From NCBI RefSeq assembly GCF_014384895.1, contig NZ_JACRSQ010000006.1, positions 83,578 to 147,577 on the forward strand: DNA of 64,000 nucleotides. Reading direction: 5' to 3'. A program made the position numbers and the translations under genes. This document shows positions 60,748-64,000 of the stretch, piece after piece. Source of the stretch: Bianquea renquensis (GTDB lineage Bacteria > Bacillota > Clostridia > Lachnospirales > Bianqueaceae). Each line of letters starts with the position of its first letter. Position 1 is the first letter of the stretch. The notes below the pieces were generated by a model. That model did not search any database and had not been told where the DNA came from. It was given only the letters and a program-made list of their open reading frames with translations.

Positions 60748-62649
60748 TTAACCGGCCAGATTGACCCACATAGCGGGGCGAACGCCGAGATTGTACCAGT
60801 AGTAACCGCTAATGACTCTGCCACTGGATGCACTGCAATACGCCACATTCGTGGTACTATTGCGCGGTGAACGCAGCCAGTAGGAAGTGCTGATAGCATT
60901 GCTGCACTTCCTCATATTAACGCTTGTTGCCAACTGGCTTGTGCCATAAGTGTAATCTCTTGCGTCGCTTGTTGCTTGGTCGCTAACGGTACCAAACAAA
61001 TCCGCCTCGGATAACAGGAATACCTTATCCTGGGTTGTAATCCAGGTATCTGCATTGTACTCGCTGCGGGTGTTGATGGCAGTTTGTACAGCGTGACCTT
61101 TGAGAGTGCTCAAGCTATTTGTCAAATAGGTTTCGTTCAGCCATGTTCGCACGCTGCTGGTCTCCCATACGTTATCGCCAGAATTGTTGTTATTTGCTAT
61201 ACCGTCAAACACATCGACACCGTCTGTTCCAAAGGTCGTTTCCATTTCCTTGGCCCAAATCAGCGCCTTGTTGCCGTCCCTCGCCAGCAAATACCAGTCT
61301 TTCCCGTCAATCGTCACCGTTTCCAGCGTGCCCACTGCCATATTGCCGAGACCTGTTGTATCCCAGCTTGACAGCACCGTTACGCTATAGGTTGCAAAGG
61401 TAGTGTTATCCACGGTGGAAAGTGCGCGCACGGTCAAGGTTCCGCCCACGTATTCATCCGCGCCCACCGTCAGAACACCGTCTCCGGTGATTCTGGTGCT
61501 GACGGACGTACCGCCGGATACGCTCCATGTTACCTTCTGGTTCGGATGCACCGCTTCGCCTGCCGACACCGCTGCCGTAAAGGTTGCGCTTTCCCCCAGC
61601 TTCACTTCATCTGCGGAGGCCGTTACCTTCACCGTCAGTTCGCGCCCTGCTGCCTGATTTAACAGGAACAGTGCGTCCGCTGTGGGCGCCGGGCCGTCAT
61701 TCTCGCCAAAGAAGCCGTCGCTGCCTTCAGCCGTGCCCCAGTCGCCCATGGTGGCGAACTGGCCCACTACATTAATGCCGTAATACCAGTTGTCTCCCGG
61801 CTCTTTCTGGAGGCTGATTCCGTCCAGCAGAAGGCCCGTGGCGGTGCCGGGTTCTATGGCCTGCGCCCAGTATGCCCAGCCGTCCACATCATACACCCAG
61901 TATGCGCCAGGCTTCGAACCGGCGGCCTTCCACTCCGCCATGGTCATCACCGTGCCGTCTAGGGTGCTGGTGGCCGTGTGGGTTTCTTCCACTGTGGTAA
62001 TATTGGCGCCCTCTACCGCACCGTCGCCCTCGTCAATCTCGTTTTCGTCCGCGTCATACACCGTGTTGGCTGTTTTCTGTTCCCCGTTGGCATAGGGCAC
62101 ATAGTCATCGTAGTGGATATCGTCCGCCGCGTCTGTGCCGTCGTATGTACCGTTGATGTCCGCCGCGAGGCTGTCCTTGTTTTTGTTGAACGTGGGCATA
62201 TACGTTGTCTGTCCTCCCAGCGTCCAGCTCCAGTAATCGTCGTGGAACACATCGGTTTCATCGTCCGGGATGTGGGTTTTCCATGTAGAGACATCGTTGA
62301 TGTCCGCTCCGGCTACCAGAGAAACGGCTTCCTTGCTGTCATAATCCGCATCGCCGGTTTTCAGCCCTGCGCCCACGCCGATTTCCATGTACTCGTCCAG
62401 CCGGACGCGGGCGAAAATCGCCACGCCGCCTTCGGCTGCGCTCATGAAGTTTTCCACGTACACGTCCTTGTTGGTGCCGTCAAAGTCGTCGTGCAGCCGG
62501 GCACCGGGGTTCACTGTTCCCGTTTTCTCGTTGAGAGCCGTCTGGCTAACGCTCTGCCACGCAAAGGTGCCGGTTAGCAGAATGGCCGCCGAGACTGCGA
62601 CTGCCGCCACCGCCGAGATGACTTTTCGCTTTCGGGTTGTTACTGTCAT
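60748..62649 (-). CDS. SipW-type secreted protein with Big2-like and DUF6273-like domains
   Basis: 633 residues. The signal region (about 10-35) ends LTGTFAWQSVSQ, the SipW-dependent pattern seen in TasA-like proteins. The N-terminal half (about 40-310) has many Trp and Asp and contains GGVAIFARVRLDEYMEIG, typical of this secreted group. A Big2-like domain (about 315-430) includes WSVSGGTSVSTRITGDGVLT. The C-terminal domain (about 440-633) is DUF6273-like, with KDWYLLARDGNKALIWAK and ending WLRSPRN... NLGVRPAMWVNLAG. The ATG at 62649 with AAAGGA eight bases upstream is chosen. Role unknown; biofilm or surface function is inferred. Confidence 0.85.
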   Translation of the reverse strand: MTVTTRKRKVISAVAAVAVSAAILLTGTFAWQSVSQTALNEKTGTVNPGARLHDDFDGTNKDVYVENFMSAAEGGVAIFARVRLDEYMEIGVGAGLKTGDADYDSKEAVSLVAGADINDVSTWKTHIPDDETDVFHDDYWSWTLGGQTTYMPTFNKNKDSLAADINGTYDGTDAADDIHYDDYVPYANGEQKTANTVYDADENEIDEGDGAVEGANITTVEETHTATSTLDGTVMTMAEWKAAGSKPGAYWVYDVDGWAYWAQAIEPGTATGLLLDGISLQKEPGDNWYYGINVVGQFATMGDWGTAEGSDGFFGENDGPAPTADALFLLNQAAGRELTVKVTASADEVKLGESATFTAAVSAGEAVHPNQKVTWSVSGGTSVSTRITGDGVLTVGADEYVGGTLTVRALSTVDNTTFATYSVTVLSSWDTTGLGNMAVGTLETVTIDGKDWYLLARDGNKALIWAKEMETTFGTDGVDVFDGIANNNNSGDNVWETSSVRTWLNETYLTNSLSTLKGHAVQTAINTRSEYNADTWITTQDKVFLLSEADLFGTVSDQATSDARDYTYGTSQLATSVNMRKCSNAISTSYWLRSPRNSTTNVAYCSASSGRVISGYYWYNLGVRPAMWVNLAG

Positions 62650-62699
62650 TTTTTTCATCCTTTCTTTTTGAGTCTTTTCATTAATCTTTTTAGAACGCT

Positions 62700-64000
62700 T
62701 TACTGGTACGTCACCCACAAAGCGGGACGCACGCCATAGTAAATGGGATCGCTCCAAAAGAATGTTACACACAAGGTAGTATGATTGCCATCAGAAGAGA
62801 CACCGTTCTGATAAAGCATTTCTGATTTTAACTCTTGGTATGTTGAGCGCAGATACCATTCTACAGCGGTACCGCTTTCATCGTATGCGATCCAACTTCC
62901 TCCCGGTGCAGGGAGTGTTTCTCCCTTGTAGGTGTAATCATCTGCTACAGGCGTAGAACCATCAGAACTAGTATCGCTATATTGGAGTCCAAATACATCT
63001 GAGTCAGTTAAGAGGAATACTTTATCGTTTGTCGTACTAAAAGTATCTGTTACAGTGTAGTTTGACACATGCCTTGTTTTAATGTCTGTTTCTACTGCAT
63101 ATTGACTCAAAACACTTTTATCAGCTAACCAGTCCCCATTAAGGTAAGTCCTCAGAGCAGTATTATTTGTACTCGTCCACATATAGCCAAAATTTCTCCT
63201 CTCCAATACATTCTTGGAAAGAATCAGCGCCTGATTGTTCTCCTTGGCCAAAACGTACCACTCAATGCCGTCAATCGTAACGGTATCCGTTGAGCCGGGA
63301 GTAATGTTTGCAATCTCACTCAAATCCACTGTTACTGTTTTTGTTCCGGAAACAGCGGGATTCGCCGTAGAGACCGCTTTTATATTCAATGAGCTGCCGA
63401 CTGTTTCATCCTCTCCAACGGTCAACAGGCCGCTAGAGCTGATGGTGGTGCTGGCGGAGGTGTTGCCGGATACCGTCCACGTGACGCCCTGGGACACGTT
63501 CGTGGTGGAGCCTTCGCCCGTTACGGTTGCGGTAAACTGGAGGGAGCCACCTCTCATAATGCCGGTGGCATTGCCCGTTGAGGAGACCGTCACTGTATCC
63601 GCCAGCGGGTTGACTGTCACCGTCTTGCTTCCCACTGCCGCATTGTTGATAACGGAAGTTGCTTCAACGGTCAATGTGCCGCCCACGGTTTCGTCCACGC
63701 CAACCGTCAGCAGACCGCTGGTATTAATGGAGGTACTGGCGGAGGTATTGCCGGATACCGTCCACGTGACGCCCTGCGGCACGCCCTCCGATGAACCTTC
63801 GTCCAGCACAGTTGCACTGAACTGAAGCGTTCTAGCTGTTTTCACTGTAGTGGCATTGCCCGCTGAGGCCACTGTCACCCCGTCGCCCAGCACCAGAATC
63901 GTCACAGTCGCGTCGCCCTCCGCTGCGTTGTTCACCATGGACGTGGCCTTAACCGTCAGCACATTCCCCACGGTTTCCTCCAGCCCAACGGTTAAAAGCC
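62700..64000 (-). CDS. Big2-repeat surface protein with DUF6273-like C-terminus (N-terminus beyond window)
   Basis: At least 433 residues; the frame is still open at 64000. It has tandem Big2-type repeats, each containing SGNTSAST and GLLTVG.DETVG, then a DUF6273-like domain (ITPGSTDTVTIDGIEWYVLA to YGVRPALWVTYQ). The same domain closes the neighbouring gene at 60748-62649, 50 bp downstream. The final 180 codons are visibly more A+T-rich than the repeats, suggesting a different origin. The signal peptide and start lie outside the window. Confidence 0.85.
   Translation of the reverse strand, partial: LLTVGLEETVGNVLTVKATSMVNNAAEGDATVTILVLGDGVTVASAGNATTVKTARTLQFSATVLDEGSSEGVPQGVTWTVSGNTSASTSINTSGLLTVGVDETVGGTLTVEATSVINNAAVGSKTVTVNPLADTVTVSSTGNATGIMRGGSLQFTATVTGEGSTTNVSQGVTWTVSGNTSASTTISSSGLLTVGEDETVGSSLNIKAVSTANPAVSGTKTVTVDLSEIANITPGSTDTVTIDGIEWYVLAKENNQALILSKNVLERRNFGYMWTSTNNTALRTYLNGDWLADKSVLSQYAVETDIKTRHVSNYTVTDTFSTTNDKVFLLTDSDVFGLQYSDTSSDGSTPVADDYTYKGETLPAPGGSWIAYDESGTAVEWYLRSTYQELKSEMLYQNGVSSDGNHTTLCVTFFWSDPIYYGVRPALWVTYQ
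63331..64000. repeat. Tandem 285-bp repeat units in the Big2 protein gene
   Basis: Corresponding points recur every 285 bases: 63421, 63706 and 63991, and 63451 with 63736. Each unit is 95 codons, encoding one Big2 domain. Stretches of DNA within units are almost identical (63736-63774 against 63451-63489), so recent duplication or gene conversion is likely. The array continues beyond the window. Confidence 0.85.

Noticed and set aside
57731..64000. Diversity-generating retroelement in the window
   Set aside because: The C-terminal tracts are suggestive, but no reverse transcriptase or template repeat is present here; kept only as a hypothesis in findings.
63331..64000. CRISPR array suggested by regular repeats
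   Set aside because: The period is 285 bp, units are coding Big2 domains and there are no short spacers.

Overview
The window looks like a chromosomal segment of a Clostridia-class Bacillota, possibly Oscillospirales-like. Supporting signs are the plsX-acpP-rnc-smc-ftsY core order, a RecU-type resolvase, a T-box in front of pheST, strong AGGAGG ribosome sites, tRNAs without encoded CCA, and moderate G+C with purine-rich leaders. The lineage is an inference from gene content only.

Region 1-7.5 kb is a minus-strand carbohydrate block. It holds an LplABC-type sugar ABC importer (solute-binding lipoprotein cut by the window start, two permeases), a uroporphyrinogen-decarboxylase-like protein, a heparinase II/III-like protein, and an AraC regulator with a separate GyrI-like effector-binding protein. 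A large GH2 glycosidase (21-25 kb) and kduI (27.4 kb) suggest use of uronate-containing polysaccharides. Region 7.6-11.7 kb holds tRNA-Trp and pheST under a T-box. Region 11.8-19.5 kb is plus-strand: an endonuclease Q-UvrD helicase fusion with two clamp-binding motifs, a Fe-S flavoprotein, a second URO-D-like protein and a polar amino-acid ABC importer. A Y1 (REP-type) transposase follows on the minus strand.

Region 25-43.6 kb is a minus-strand housekeeping block. In transcription order it reads MFS transporter, polA, coaE, an oligopeptide-type binding lipoprotein, an ACT protein, a DUF711 protein and recU; then plsX, acpP, rnc, smc, ftsY, kduI, hemB and hemL.

Region 43.9-49 kb starts at tRNA-Leu(CAA) and looks like a decayed integrative element. 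It contains a tyrosine integrase, an excisionase-like protein, a truncated DUF3991/Toprim protein, a DUF3791 protein, an AAA/DUF4143 ATPase, a frameshifted small gene and an ArdA remnant frameshifted at a run of seven G. Its far boundary is unresolved.

Region 49-57.6 kb is an envelope-response neighbourhood. It has a 999-residue MacB/FtsX-like ABC protein behind three helically phased repeats, a von Willebrand A protein, an OmpR-type two-component pair with a very short sensor loop, a MATE exporter and a methyltransferase missing its N-terminus. Region 57.7-64 kb is a surface-protein locus: a sortase-anchored (IPQTG) CnaB/pilin-like adhesin, then two proteins with C-terminal DUF6273-like domains. 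One of these has a SipW-type signal peptide; the other carries tandem 285-bp Big2 repeats and runs off the window end.

The most unusual items are the EndoQ-UvrD fusion, the paired DUF6273-like proteins with divergent C-terminal tracts, and the phased operator in front of the ABC gene. No CRISPR array, rRNA or reverse transcriptase was seen.
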